Source: Ditylenchus dipsaci
Lineage: Eukaryota; Nematoda; Chromadorea; Rhabditida; Anguinidae
Length of the DNA stretch: 64,000 bases
NCBI GenBank assembly: GCA_004194705.1
Contig: SADC01001279.1
Location: 248,001 to 312,000 of the forward strand
Direction: 5' to 3'
In this document: in pieces, positions 33,901 to 46,106 of the stretch
Position numbering within the stretch: the first letter of the stretch is position 1
Layout: the number at the start of each line of letters is the position of its first letter
The notes under the pieces: model-generated
Seen by the model: only the letters and a program-made list of their open reading frames with translations
Told to the model about the DNA's origin: nothing
Database searches by the model: none
Made by a program: the position numbers and the translations under genes

Positions 33901-36900
33901 CAGCATCGAATTTTTTTGTGTTGAAAATGGAAGAGAATTCGAAACGCCTAATTTTGGCTTAAAAGTCGCTTCAAGGGATTAGTGAGAAAATAGACTGGAC
34001 TTAGTTTCAAGCCATACAAAAACACCGTCTTCAGCGACAGTATTAGACAAAAAAATTAATTTTAAAGTCAATTTTTTGTAGATCGAAAATTTTTATTTCT
34101 GCTTTCAATTTTAACTTCTGAAAATTGCAGGACTTTCATTTCATTTATGAGGATTTGATTTGCTTATTTGATCAGCATTTTGACTAGACAAAAACATGAT
34201 TTAACGTGTTTAACATGATTTTTTTATGCAAATAAAATTTTTTCATCATTCATTATGACTATTTTAAATTATCTTTGAAAAATGCGATTCTTCATAAGCG
34301 ATTCTTCAAAAGTAATTTGATAAAATTTTGCCTTTTTGTTGAATGCTGTAATAAAAATTTAGTTTTATGTTGTAGCACAACTCAAGAGTTACAAAACCCA
34401 TTTCAGTTATTTTTTTGAATGTAAGATTGCCAAGATATGATCTTTTGAAATTGATGAAATGAACAAAATCAGAAAAAATGAAGAAAACCCGAATTCGTGT
34501 CTTTTTTCCAAAAGAGCATATCTCAACAGTTAGATTTCCAAAAATTATTTTGTAAAATGGATTTTGTAGCTCTTGAATTGTGCTACAACATAGTACATAG
34601 ACTAGAAGCCGCCGCTGCGCCGATGGCGCATCACACCTTACATGGCGTTGTGGGGTCGCGTTTAGGTACACGCAGATAGTTTCAGCACGCTGGTGCCGCT
34701 TCGCGGCACTTCGTTGGTGCCGAATATAGCGCCACACATGTTTTGGTGTTTCACTGGTGCCGCTTCGCGGCACTTCGCTGGCGCCGAACACTTTCATTTA
34801 GGCCCAAGTTGGGTGTTTAGCTTTTTTCCGGTCATTTTGGCCCTATTTGGCGTTTGGCCCTTTCCGGTCATTTTGGCCCAATTTGGGCGTTTCGGCCATT
34901 TTCGGGCATTTTGGCCCTATTTGGGCGTTTTGGCCCCTTTATCGGTGATTTTCGCCCAATGTAAGCGTTTCGGCCCTTTTCGGTCATTTTGGCCCGATTT
35001 GGGCGTTTCGGCCTTTTTCGATGACTTTGGCCCGATTTGGGCGTTTTGGTCCTTTTCGGTGATTTTGGCCCAATTTGGGCGTTTTGGCCCTTTTCGGTCA
35101 TTTTGGCCCAATTTGGGCGTTTTGGCCCTTTTCGGTGATTTTGGCCCAATTTGGGCGCTTTGGCCCTTTTCGGTGATTTTGGCCCAGTTTGGGTGCTTCG
35201 GCCCTTTTCGGTGACTTTGGCCTATTTTGGGCGTGTTTTGGCTTTTTCCGGTCATTCTGGCCCGATTTGGGCGTTTTCGCCCTTTTCGGTGATTTTGGCT
35301 CAGTTTGGGTGCTTCGGCCCTTCTCGGTCATTTTGGCCCAATTTGGGCGTTTTGGCCCTTTTCGGTGACTTTGGCCCAATTTGGGCGCTTGGCCCATTTC
35401 GGTGATTTTGGCCCAGTTTGGGTGCTTCGGCCCTTTTCGGTCATTTTGGCCCAATTTGGGCGTTTTGGCCCTTTTCGGTGATTTTGGCCCAGTTTGGGTG
35501 CTTCGGCCCTTTTCGGTGACTTTGGCCTATTTTGGGCGTGTTTTGGCTTTTTCCGGTCATTCTGGCCCTATTTGGGCATTTTGGCCATTTTCGGTGATTT
35601 TGGCCCAATTTAAGCGTTTCGCCCTTTTCGGTCATTTTGACGCAATTTAGGCGTTTTGCTTTTTTGCGGTCATTTTGGCCTTTTTGGGCGTGTTTTGGCT
35701 CTTTCCTGTCATTCTGGCCCTATTTGGGCGTTTTGGCCCTTCTCGGTCATTTTGACGCAATTTGGGCGTTTTGGCTCCTTCCGGTCATTTTGGCCCTATT
35801 TGGGCGTTTTGCCCCTTTCCGGTCATTTTGGCCCTTTTTGGGCAATTTGGCTCAATTTGGGCATTTCCAGCTACCAGCAGGATTCGAACCCGTAAAACTA
35901 AAAAAAATGACTTGGACCCCCTGTGGTTTTCTCGAAAAGCCAGTTTTCAACCGATTTTTAGATCAAAATTTTTTCCATGAGCAAACCTGTGATTCTATCA
36001 CCGGATTTGTGCTCAGCATGGTCGATTTACTATAAAATCTTCACTTAAAACCAATACTTTAGGCCAAATTTTTGAATTCCTCTCGAGACCACAAAAATAT
36101 TATTTCAAATTTCAAATTTTTCGAATTTTGCTATCCTGAGTACCTTCAAACACGGGCCCGCGCCCCTACTTTAAAGTCGTCGTTTTCCAATTAATTTTAC
36201 ACCATTCGACGCGCAAGGAGTTGGCGCACAATAGTTATCGACATCACACGAACTTTTTTCTGGACCAAAAATCTTTTTTCCTTGATGAGGAATTTTCCGA
36301 AATTTTTTTTTGACCAGAAAATTTTTTTTCGACTAACCAACCAGAATTTTTATTGCATATTCGAGGAGCCAACACGTGGTTTCCTATCAAAGGACACCAA
36401 CTTCGAAAATTAAAGTGGCCCGGAAGTGACCTAAAAAGTGAGTGTTTCCCACGGACCCAAACAGCGTCATAGTAAAGGTGGACTTGTCACATCTTTTTAA
36501 CAAAAAATGAAAAAAAATCAAATCAGTTAAAATGATCAAAATGTATGTTAATTTCTCAAAAAGACTCGTATTTTTTGAATAAAATTTAAAACAGTTATAA
36601 AATTTCATCTAACGACCATAATGAGTAATTTTTTTGTATTTTAAATTGCAAAGCATCAGCTATAAAATAAGTGGTAAGTCATGCTTTTCTCTAGTCAAAA
36701 TGCTGATCAAATAAATAAATAAAATCCTCGGAAATAAAATGAAAGCCCTGTATTTTCTAACCATTTGATCATTTACCATGGAAAACCCTGCAGTTAAGTG
36801 TTGTGGCTGAATTGCCACCCTCATCTTCCGAGGTCCCTGCACCAACCTGCTCGTCAATCACATAGCTAAATAGGTGGTACGTGAAGTTTTTGACCAACTA

Positions 36901-39013
36901 AAACACAAATTAGTCTATTTTCATGATAATAAAATCTGGCGCTAGATGCGAATAAGCGTCCCCCCAAAGAATCCGAGCTTAAAAAAAACAACAAGTTTAG
37001 GCTTAGCCCTTAGACTTGGGGTAGGGCAGCGTACGGAAGTTGTGACTAATGAATAGTATACGCACTTTTTCCTGGATCTGGGACATATACTTGAGTACTT
37101 CTTACTTAAGTAAAAAAGGTGAAAATTGTTAGGTGGGGGGGGGCGGTATTCGCTACTAGGTTCGAAAATCTATGCACCTCAGCATGGTTGACCATAGGAG
37201 TGCCACCTAAACAACAGGTCACATGGTAATTCTTTGGGACCATAGTGACTGTACAGGAACTATAGGGCTGGCTGGAGTGGCTTGCTCTTGCAAAAAGTCA
37301 GCTTCTACCGCTGCATGCAGCTCTTCTTCTGCCGCTTTGCCTTCTTCTTGGCCCTCGTCTTGCTCTTCTTCTGCCCCTCTTGGGGAACCCATTTCTAGAG
37401 AGGCTGAGTCTAAAAAAATAGCGTAATTTGGTGAATTATTTCAGGCATTTTTAATTTAGAATCGAAAATCTAAAAAAATCCACCTAAATTTTTTCTAACT
37501 ATTCAATAGTTGAAAAATAAACGGCCCAGGTCGATTAATCAAAGATATACAGTATATTCTCAAAAAATCGTTAGGCATTTTTCAATAGAGCCGGATTCGG
37601 GTACCTGTGGAGAAGTCGAATTCTAAATCTAACTATAAAGATGTATTGATCGAAGCAATTCAGCCTTAATTTAGACTAATGAGGACAAAGGCCCTAGCTC
37701 TAATTTTTCAGTATTTAGCCTTCTTTTAATATTTTTTTTTTTTTCAGGATAATTTCTGCCCTGTCTACTACTTAAAATAACATTCGGACATGCACATCAC
37801 ACATGGGCAATCTAGAAGAGGGAGGAAGAAAAAAACCAGAAGTAGGAGAGTGGATGTGGAAGGAATACTTGAGAGAAGAAAATATTAACACAAAGAAAAG
37901 CTCAATACCCCTCTCAAGGACACCACTCCAAGCTATGCTCCACAACTTTGCATGGACCACAACCAAAATATAGAAGAGTTAATTTTGGTCACACAAAGGA
38001 AATTGCATTTCACAACATTTGCTCAGAATCTTCAGTCAATTTATTAATGACCAAAAACTACTCACAGTTATACTCAACTCTCGATAAACCCGCACCCCTT
38101 TATCAAGGGATTATACTGTTTTAATACTTTGCTAACAAAACAAAAAAGTTCTTTATTTTTTTTAGAAAAAAATTCCTGTGTTGTTTTTTATTGCCTGCTA
38201 GGGAAATTTATCCTTTAAAATTTCAGCGTAAAAATTGTTTAATTTATCGAGGTTGATGACAAAATTGGAGATTCATTAGTAGAAATTAATATACCGTATT
38301 TCCTCTAATTAGGCGGCCTCCTCGACTTTCAGAACCTATATCACAACCCAGATAAATTTTCTTGCAATAATTTTTATCGCATTTTCTTAACTCCCACGAG
38401 CTCTATCAATCCCGCTTTTTAGATTTTGGATTTTCACCCAAAAGTATTGAGATCGACCTGAAATTTTCCCGATTTTCGGGCATCCAAAAAAGGCGGCAGG
38501 CCGCCTTATTAAAAGAAATACGGTAGAGCAGTTCAGAAAACCGAACAAATAAGTAGAGGCTAATACTGACACAACGACGATGAATTTTTTTTAGAAAACA
38601 TAGATAATCTAGGAGGTGTGTCCAAATAGGTCTTTTTAGGCCTTTTTTGGTGAAGAGAAGGTATTTTATAAAATCTTAACAAATTCGCAGAAACCCCAGC
38701 GACAAAGATATCCGAAAAGCCTAACCAAAATTTAAAATACAAAAATTAAAAATCAAAATAGCTGCCCGATTAGTTTGAGTATCAGGATTGTAAATTGTTC
38801 GGATCTCAAAAAAACCCAGCGAGCGGATTGAGCCAAACTTCGACACCTAGTAAAAAAATTCAATTTTCTTGGACAAAATTGAAGAAGCTTCCGATATTCT
38901 AAAAATTCACCTGGTTGATGCCTTCCTTTGTTGTGATTAGCGCCAGTTTGAGCAAAATTTAGATGAACTGGAAAAAATATGGCAAGTAGGAGTAAAGAAT
39001 AGAGGCAGTTCAT
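30922..39013 (-). CDS. Type I membrane protein with two EGF-like modules
   Basis: Fourteen exons read leftward: 39013-38911, 37409-37223, 36846-36762, 33730-33506, 33425-33345, 33277-33240, 33184-33058, 32996-32862, 32478-32387, 32330-32206, 32169-31970, 31920-31848, 31793-31728, 31336-30922 (650 residues). The start has a clear signal peptide (MNCLYSLLLLAIFFPVHLNF). An acidic Glu/Ala segment follows, then a Cys-poor ectodomain with N-glycosylation sequons, then two EGF-like modules (CKNNGF...CLCIQPFFGYHC and CLNGGH...CICPSQFLGYHC), one membrane helix (FSLIMIVVLVVSMYLL) and a tail with PPPY and SYEDATKLPPL, then Ser/Glu-rich sequence. PPxY-type motifs often bind WW-domain proteins; that is family knowledge, not proof. 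Exon 5 uses a GC donor. Exon 4 is short by one T. I do not recognise the specific family. Confidence 0.8.
34365..34602. repeat. Inverted repeat with TTGTAGCNCA core
   Basis: TGTTGTAGCACAACTCAAGAG on the left and CTCTTGAATTGTGCTACAAC on the right frame an imperfect foldback. The core is the same short palindrome as in the elements at 18592-19227 and 57954-58735. Confidence 0.65.
34690..34790. repeat. Pair of GC-rich hairpins
   Basis: The word TGGTGCCGCTTCGCGGCACTTCG occurs twice about 65 bp apart (written TGGTGCCGCTTCGCGGCACT plus TCG). GTGCCGCTTCGCGGCAC forms a tight hairpin. It lies directly before the minisatellite. Confidence 0.65.
34806..35866. repeat. 39-bp minisatellite, about 27 copies
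   Basis: The unit reads roughly TTTGGCCCAATTTGGGCG followed by TTTTGGCCCTTTTCGGTCATT, with many variants and some indels. As 39 is 13 codons, open frames run through it on both strands for over 100 codons (for example EKGQNAQIGPK-type repeats on the minus strand). These frames are an arithmetic by-product: they match no family and lie inside an intron of the EGF gene, between exons 36762-36846 and 33506-33730. Confidence 0.9.
36938..37160. mobile_element. C/G-run MITE (copy 1), AGTAGCGAATA ends
   Basis: Left end is GCTAGATGCGAATAAGCG followed by a C run; right end is a G run followed by GGTATTCGCTACTAGG. The interior (TTTAGGCTTAGCC ... AGTATACGCACTTTTTCCTG) matches 51362-51589 closely. It sits in an EGF-gene intron. 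Confidence 0.75.
38291..38525. mobile_element. ATACCGTATTT-type MITE
   Basis: The ends are ATACCGTATTTCCTCTAATT and the complement; GGCGGCC blocks pair internally. It is in the first intron of the EGF gene. Confidence 0.75.
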
Positions 39014-39538
39014 TGCAATATTGCTGCTTTTAACTTGAGCTCAACCAAAATAAAAGACTCAAAAGCAAAAGTTAGATCAGTGAGGCATGGCACTAGAATT
39101 GCTGCCTTGAATATTTGGTGAATGGCAGCTTTTTATTCTCTAGAAGACGAGAAGACAGCAATTAATTGATGGCAAACTGGCTGCTGCTAAAAAAGCTAAC
39201 AAACGTTCTAAAAGTACGCAATAAAGTATTCCACTATGGCAAAAAGACCAATTTTTCATACATCAACAATTTGCATGTGCAATAAATGTTTCGACAAATT
39301 CAAGTTTTTCGGGTTTTCGTTTTTATCCCAAAATGTTTTGTGGGTTGAAAGAAAACATGTTTATTTCAGCTTGTACTCTTTTCTTATCGATTTTCAATAA
39401 GATTTGTAGTAAAAGATTATTGTCCTAAATTAGGTTTTTGTAAATTAGGTATGAATAGGGCAGGTAACCTGCAAAACTATATATTCTTTACAAACTTTCT
39501 CTCAATACACCTTATGTGGACCTCAACCTATGTCTGAG

Positions 39539-39596
39539 TTCGCGGAGTAATGGTTAGCATGGTTGCCTTTCAAGCAATCGGCGGGGGGTTCGATAA
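39539..39596 (+). pseudogene. tRNA-Glu(TTC)-like fragment
   Basis: An A-box-like TGGTTAGCATGG, an anticodon stem TTGC/GCAA around the 7-base loop CTTTCAA (anticodon TTC) and a B-box-like GGGGTTCGAT occur in the right order and spacing. The 3' half of the T stem and the acceptor stem are lost (it runs into AAGCAGCAAG), so it is not a working tRNA gene. Confidence 0.5.
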
Positions 39597-41361
39597 GCAG
39601 CAAGCAACAATACCAAAAAACATCTAAAACTAGTACAACCCCAAACAAAAAAAGTTAAAAAAAGACCTTTGCTAAGGAATGAGGAAAGGCAATAAGAGTC
39701 CCCAATACATGCCTCTATTGTGTGTTTGGCTGCAAAGCAGGGCCGGGGGCTGTCTCTAGTTGCTATTATCAACAGCAACAAAAAAGAATAAAAAGAGGAG
39801 AAGAAAAGCAGCAGCCGAAAACCGGTTAAAAGCAGTCCATCTAACCTCCAGCCTATTGCTCAATGGCTGAATTGCGCCCAGTAAAGCTGTTTAAAATAGG
39901 TGAATCTGCTTCCAGTCTCCCAATTCCAATACCAGGCTCAGAGAAAATGAAAAATACTGATACTTTTACTGTTTTTCCAGCTGCTGGGCTACAGCCTACT
40001 ACTCTAATCAAAAGTGATTGCGCAATGGGGTGAGATTGAAGGCGGATTGTGTGTTTTTAAGCCTGCCTGCTAAAACTGGTTATTTGAGGCGATAATAGGG
40101 TGGTGATCCCTAACACTGATTAAATTAGCAAGCTCATATCTATAACAAACTCACTTTTTCAGCCAAATTATTTGAGATTATAAATGATATTTGGCTAAAA
40201 AATAAAGAAGAAATAGAAGCGCAGCAGTCAGTATCGATTTTTCAGGGTCGTCTGATTTTTTGACTATGACTTATTGATTTGTACCAATGGATTGGATGAG
40301 CTATTTATAGTATTTCGCGAAGATAGGAACAGCAAACAGCTCCAGGAAGTATTTCTGGATTTTTTAAACTAACAACTTATTTTTTTATTTGAGATGAATC
40401 AGCCATATAACCTAAATAATGTAGTCTTCCTAATTCAAAGACGTATTTTTGCCATTGCGTTTCGACACACTTGTTGAATACTGCTCAAAAACCAGTTGCC
40501 ACCCATTTTGTAGCTCATCTCTCTGGCTACGAAATGGTTGGTAATTTGTTAGAGAAAAGTATTCAAAAAAAGAGATAAAAACACAATGTTGGCATTGTGA
40601 GATTGACTTTAAATGAAGGGGTCGGATTATTAGAAGTTATACAAGGCTTTACAAGGCCCTGTTATACAAGACCTTGTCTCACTCTTAAGCTTGAGACATC
40701 GGCTCCTCCACTTTTCGCTGTTTTTTGAGAATAACTTTATATTGAGCCTTTATATCTAGCCTAACTCGAAAAAAAAACAAACTTGCCCCTGAAAGCTGTG
40801 CAATTTAAGGCACAGAAAAGTAATCATGTATTCCAATCAATAAATACCATATTTGCACATCACTCAAAACTCCTCCACATGAGTACAATAATTATCTTTT
40901 CTTGTTGTTTTACCACTCTACTTTTTGTTGTGAAGTTGTAACAAGAGAACAAAAGAGTGTTGGAAAGCTCTCGGCCAGTCTTCCCCTTCATATACAAATC
41001 AACAATCATCCCTTACTATTGACAAATGAGTGGATAACCAAACACAACAAACACTGACTATAATCCAGATACACTTTTAGGTGTGAAATCAGCAGATTTC
41101 CTAGGTCTAATGTATTTTAATCTCAAATAGTTGATACAGGCTAATCCAAAGGTCCTATTAAAACTAGTTGCCTTGACACTGAAAAAAAAACAGATAAAAT
41201 AAAAGCTCTCAAAAATAAGCAATAATTTTTCGCTATCAATTTTTCGGAGCCGCTTTTGAAGACCGCTCTAACAAGGGGGCCGACAATATAAAGTACGATA
41301 TATTGATATAAAGTATAAGCAGATTTGATATTTTTCTGTTCGCCTAAAATCTTGAAGCTTT

Positions 41362-41576
41362 ATAGCTCTCCCACAATTGTTGGATGTCGAAGTCGGAAGT
41401 AGGAAGTCGGATCTCGGTAGTCCGACTTCAAAAATCGTTTTTTATCGTCTAACTATTTAAAGGTTATTTTTCGTGTTTTAAATCACTTTACAGAAGAAAA
41501 AATTATGAAAACTCGCTGAGGTCGGGCACCTCAAAGACTTCGACATCCGACTTCCTACATCCATTGTGGGAGCCGT
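41362..41576. repeat. Foldback with GAAGTCGG arms
   Basis: CTCTCCCACAATTGTTGGAT and a run of GAAGTCGGAAGTAGGAAGT pair with CCGACTTCCTACATCCATTG followed by TGGGAG. It is about 215 bp and non-coding. Confidence 0.65.
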
Positions 41577-42581
41577 ACAAATGGAAATCGACTATTCTCT
41601 ACAAGATAGCGTTGTCACAATTCGTGGATTGAATTTTACAGTTCGACCGGTTTTTGTAAGACAATTTATCGCCAAAAATGTAGCCAGTGAGAGGAACTGA
41701 AAAATGAGTAAGTACTTGCCTGTTACTAGTTTTGAAAAATTGATCAAAAACACAGTGGCAAAACAGAATTTCGAATTAAAGGGAGGAGGAAATGATGCCC
41801 AACTATTAAAATTTATGAAGTATATATTTTGTAACAGCAGAATCTCTCAACTTCCTGTAAGCTTAACTGGTATAAAAAGCATATGAAATCAGATCACAAC
41901 CAATTACATAGATTGAGTAATAGGTGAAACATGTGAAGTTGAATAACCGGACGACAGCCAGATATTGCTGCTCTTTTCCCTCAATCCCAACACTGCCTCT
42001 ACATCTATTCCTACTACAAGAAGAATGGTCAATAAAGGAGGGGCAATAAATAAGTTGGCTGTACACACACATCCCTCACCCACAACAATGCATCTGTGTA
42101 TATATAACCTCTCCATTAAAGGCCAGCCACAAGGCTGGGATTTGTGGCTCAGTTGCAGACTACCAGTGGTCAACCAGGATTAATGGTCAATAAAAATCAG
42201 TGAGAAATAAATTTTATAAATTTTTAGTTTCTATTTTTTCAATGTTTTCGGGTCAGCCCTGATTCTAAAATTTTTCGGATTTCATTAATATAGCAAGCCA
42301 AAAAATTAGAATATCTATTTTTTTAAATAAATATATTAAAAGAACTATAAGGATCGAACTTGTATGCTGGGTCACTATGAAAAAAATTTATTGTAAAAAG
42401 TACAGGACGGCAAAAAAATTGGCTAATTTCAATGACCTGCAACATTTTCACTGACATGATCAAAAACGATCGGTAATTTACGTATACGATCTACGATCGG
42501 TAACTATATACAATATACGATCGGTAACCGCAGGTGGGCAACAAGGCTAAATCATTATTTTAACATCATATTTTAATGCTA

Positions 42582-42767
42582 CAGTCAAACCTCGATAAGC
42601 CGGCACCCCTAGGGACCGACGTTAGGGTGACGGTTTATCAAGGTGCCGGTTTATCGGGTGTCGTTTTACTTAAAGTGTCAAGTACCATGCCAAATTAAGT
42701 GTCGGCAGCTTGTCGGTTTATCAAGGGTGCCGGTTTATCGGAGTGCCGGTTTATCGAAGTTCAACTG
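42582..42767. mobile_element. pogo/Tigger-like MITE
   Basis: The ends are CAGTCAAACCTCGATAAGCC and TTATCGAAGTTCAACTG, with TA on both sides. GTGCCGGTTTATC is repeated three times near the right end. Confidence 0.75.
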
Positions 42768-43450
42768 TATCAGATAATTTCTCATATTTTTTTAGAAAAT
42801 GTCGCGTAGAATATGTCGGCTGAGATTTTCGAAAAATATTAGGAATAGTTAGTTAGCCTATTTAAAATAAAATTGCACCTCATTAATGAATGAAAGCAAA
42901 AAAATATGCCAAAAGTTATGGCTCATTTAAATTAACCAAAATCTCTAATTACATAACTTCTTTTGCAACAACCAAATGTACCGACAAATAAAATAAACAA
43001 AGAACATCTTTTTTGTTGCAACACTTTCCAGCTTACTACGCCAAGCTGTGTGATCCCAAGTCACACAGCTAATCAATGTAAAGGTATAGATAAATCGAGC
43101 GCCTAGATCAAATTACTTGTATTGGTTGCAGTAGCATAAAGAAAGTGTTCCGCCGCTGCATAATTAGGTTTTGTTGGTGCTGCAACTAGTGCTATACTAC
43201 AAAACAGCTACTACGGAATTAAGTGAGTCTCATATCCACCTTCTGGTCAGCCAATTGTAATGAACGCAGCGGGAAAGCTGCATGCAAACTAATATCCACT
43301 CAATGACACAATTTCTGAACTCAATAAAAGCGAATATCCTGCATCCTTTTTTGCTTTAAAGTCAAATTTTAATTGGCTATAACAGCGAAAATAGCAGTAG
43401 GTTGTAAATAGCAGTAGGTTAAAACGTAGCCCTACATCGACACTTGCAAG

Positions 43451-43705
43451 CAGTGTTTGGACTTTCAGACAAGGGTCGTACTCGTACTTCGTACTGCTAA
43501 ATTTTAAAAGTCGTACTTCGTACCTCGTACTACGAAAATTTCGGCTTATTAGTGGTAAAGCGCCAGTGTTTGTGACTTATAAATACCTGTATTTTAACGC
43601 TGTTCGTACTAGTACCTCTTACCTCTAAAATTTCTTCTCGTACTTCGTACTCGTAGTACGAGTACGTGTACGAGTACGAAGTACGAGTACGAGGTCCAAA
43701 CACTG
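43451..43705. mobile_element. hAT-like MITE rich in GTAC words
   Basis: The ends CAGTGTTTGGAC and GTCCAAACACTG are perfect complements and begin CAGTG as in hAT. The 8-bp flanks (CTTGCAAG / CCCACAAG) agree at only five positions, so the duplication is decayed or the assignment wrong. The interior is dense in CGTACTTCGTACTCGTA words. Confidence 0.6.
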
Positions 43706-43839
43706 CCCACAAGTCTGCGAATTAAAAAATAAATAAAAATCACTACAAATTTTCAGATTACATCGATGATGGAGATTTGGCAACTGTTTTCCAAAATTGA
43801 GGTGAAAAATGTTGCAGGGAGTGGCGAGGAGGAGGGTAA

Positions 43840-44250
43840 AGCGATAATTCCGCAGAGGAATATCCCGCGGCGAATAATTCCGTGAAATTCAATTTTTGAC
43901 GTCCCTGCTAGGACAAGACTAAATTTTGACACCGGATTTGTGATTAGCATGATTAATTGCATACTCTATATCTATATATCTGTTTATATCTTAGAGTCGT
44001 AGTCAAATTCGAGAAACTGACTTTTTCAAATCTTTTTTTGTACCGAAAGGAATTTTAAATTGGACAATAACTTGAATTTGACCAAGGTGAATGTAAAATC
44101 TACCATGCTGAACATGAATCCGGTGTCAGAATTTAATTTTGGCCTAGCAGGGACGTCGAAAATCAAAGTTACGCAGAATTGTCCACCGCGGAGTCATCCT
44201 CCGAAGAATTCTCTCTCGCAGAATTCTCCCCGTGCCAGGAGGAGAGAAAG
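43840..44250. repeat. Foldback holding two ACCGGATT motifs
   Basis: GACGTCCCTGCTAGGACAAG on the left and CCTAGCAGGGACGTCG on the right pair, as do ACACCGGATTTGTG and CATGAATCCGGTGTC. The flanking CCGCGG/GAATTC words pair loosely. Its boundaries are uncertain. Confidence 0.55.
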
Positions 44251-44649
44251 GGAATCAAAATGGAATGAAAATTTAGAGCCGTTCTCAAATTTTTAAATGC
44301 TCAACCGAAATCCAAAAATCGAAATCGTTAGAGCTCAAGCGAGATAAGGAAACGCAAAAAACATACTTGCGAAAAAATTTCTGGGTTGAGATATCGATCC
44401 TTAAAATCAAGGTGTTGTCTTATTAGAACTTGTCGGATTATTAGAGCAAATATGGTATCTGAAGTATATATGAAACTTTTAAAACATCGAACATCAAAAA
44501 GGAAAAATATCATCTGAAGATTGTGAAAAAGACGGTAAGTTTTATTTTTATTAGTTGCACACAACTTTTTGGTAATTCTGACCCGAAATACTTTTTAAAA
44601 AAAGTTATCTAAACCTTTTCATTTCTTAAAACGCAAAATTTTTCGGTTC

Positions 44650-44755
44650 TTTTTGGTTATCGGGAATACCCGATTCTTACGCATAAGGTCTTTCTCAGTC
44701 GTGCCAAGACAATTTATGCGTAAGAATCGGGTATTCCCGATAACCATAAAGAACC
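44650..44755. repeat. Inverted repeat, 40-bp arms
   Basis: GGTTATCGGGAATACCCGAT with TCTTACGCATAA pairs with TTATGCGTAAGAATCGGGTA and TTCCCGATAACC across a loop of about 30 bp. The arms are nearly perfect. Confidence 0.75.
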
Positions 44756-45916
44756 AATTTTTCTTCAAAATTTTACATTAAAATATACTTTTAAAGCTGA
44801 CTCCAGTCTCTCAAATCAAAGAAATCAAAATTTGAATGGAAAACAAAAAGGATAAATGACGCATTTTATAAATGACCCAGCTGTTGAGATCATTATTCTC
44901 CCAGCTTAATTACTCAATAGGTTGATGTGTCCTCCTCGCTCATCCATCCAGCTGCTCTCTGCCCAACAACAAAACGAGGAAGAAGAGAGGAAAGGATACA
45001 GGATTGTGTTTCCTTGGATTAGTATGGGATAATAGTGTTAGGGGCCACCACCCCAGCTTCCAAATCACGCAATAGTAGCACAGTCAACAATTGACTGTCT
45101 GGATGGCTGCCGACAACTGGACTTTGCAGGCAAACAGAACAAGAAGAACCGGAAAGCATGCAACAACAACAAACATTCACTCAGCCAAACTTTTACAGAA
45201 TGAGAAAAAAATCAGTGGAGTGGAATAATTTAGCATTGCTAGAAGGCCGGACTGATGAGGCAACAAGATTAAACACCACATGCATTCCTTTTCTAGCCAA
45301 AATATGGCTCAATTGAATTAAGAGGCCAATGCGTAGCAATGTTTGCTCACAAGGAAGTGATTTAGAAAAGGGGCCCATTTGGTTTTTAATAGGTCTATCT
45401 GGGAGAATGGAATTACTGTTATCATATTTCATCAAACTTTTTTCCGACTTGCGGGTTAATAAAAGTGGCAGATCAAGATCGGGACCGAAATTTTAGACAT
45501 GTCCCTATATCGAGGGTTTGACTGCAGAACAATATGTTTTCGAAAATCAATAGCAGGACCAAGGCCGTTTTATCTTGGTATCTCTCAAGTCTCCAGATTC
45601 GGTTTTTTCTGTGTGTTCGCTAGAAATATTGTGATTCCATGATGTAAGTCGATTATGATCTACAAGATAGCGTTGTCAAAAATTTTGAATCGAATCGTGC
45701 AGTTTAATACGTTCTTTTGTAAGAAGCACAAAAAAATTAACAGAGGTGACAAAATGCATCTATCTTAAATTGCCTTAAATTCTCGGCTTCACAGACTGTT
45801 TAATGTAGACCTTATTAACAAATCTTTGGCTTCAGAAGTTTTGCTAACGTTTTTTTTGCTTGGTACTTTTGTAAGCATTCAAAGTATTGTGAAATACAGT
45901 CGACTATCGGAGGACT

Positions 45917-46106
45917 ATGGTTTTTGCGCGCAGTGGCATGCGCAAAATTTGAATTGGCGGGGACACTTCTCTTTCGTCTCAAACTTTACTCTTTGTAGTC
46001 GTTCGCCATAACTCCAAAGATAAAAATGCGAGACGAAAGAGAAGTGTCCCCCGCTAATTCAAATTTTGCACATGCCACTGCGCGCAAAACCATGGTCCTT
46101 TAAATA
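45917..46106. mobile_element. 190-bp foldback related to the piggyBac-like MITE
   Basis: CATGGTTTTGCGCGCAGTGG at the right (complement) pairs with GACTATGGTTTTTGCGCGCA at the left. The inner AATTGGCGGGGACA resembles the AATTGGCGGGGGACAATTC of the 5050/6737 family. TTTAAA follows the right end. Confidence 0.55.

Noticed and set aside
34868..35650. Several overlapping open frames of 80-170 codons with repeats such as EKGQNAQIGPK
   Set aside because: They come from a 39-bp tandem repeat, a multiple of three, so frames stay open on both strands. The stretch is inside an intron and has no domain match.
35868..35905. A possible tRNA gene on the minus strand (GGGTTCGAATCC)
   Set aside because: The T-arm word is perfect, but there is no D arm, anticodon arm or pairing acceptor stem at the right distance upstream.
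36660..36870. A longer version of EGF-gene exon 3 starting at a TTTTAG near 36899 (LVKNFTYHLFSYVIDEQ)
   Set aside because: That frame meets a stop unless spliced in a phase the next exon cannot use. Starting at 36846 keeps both neighbouring phases consistent and reads through cleanly.
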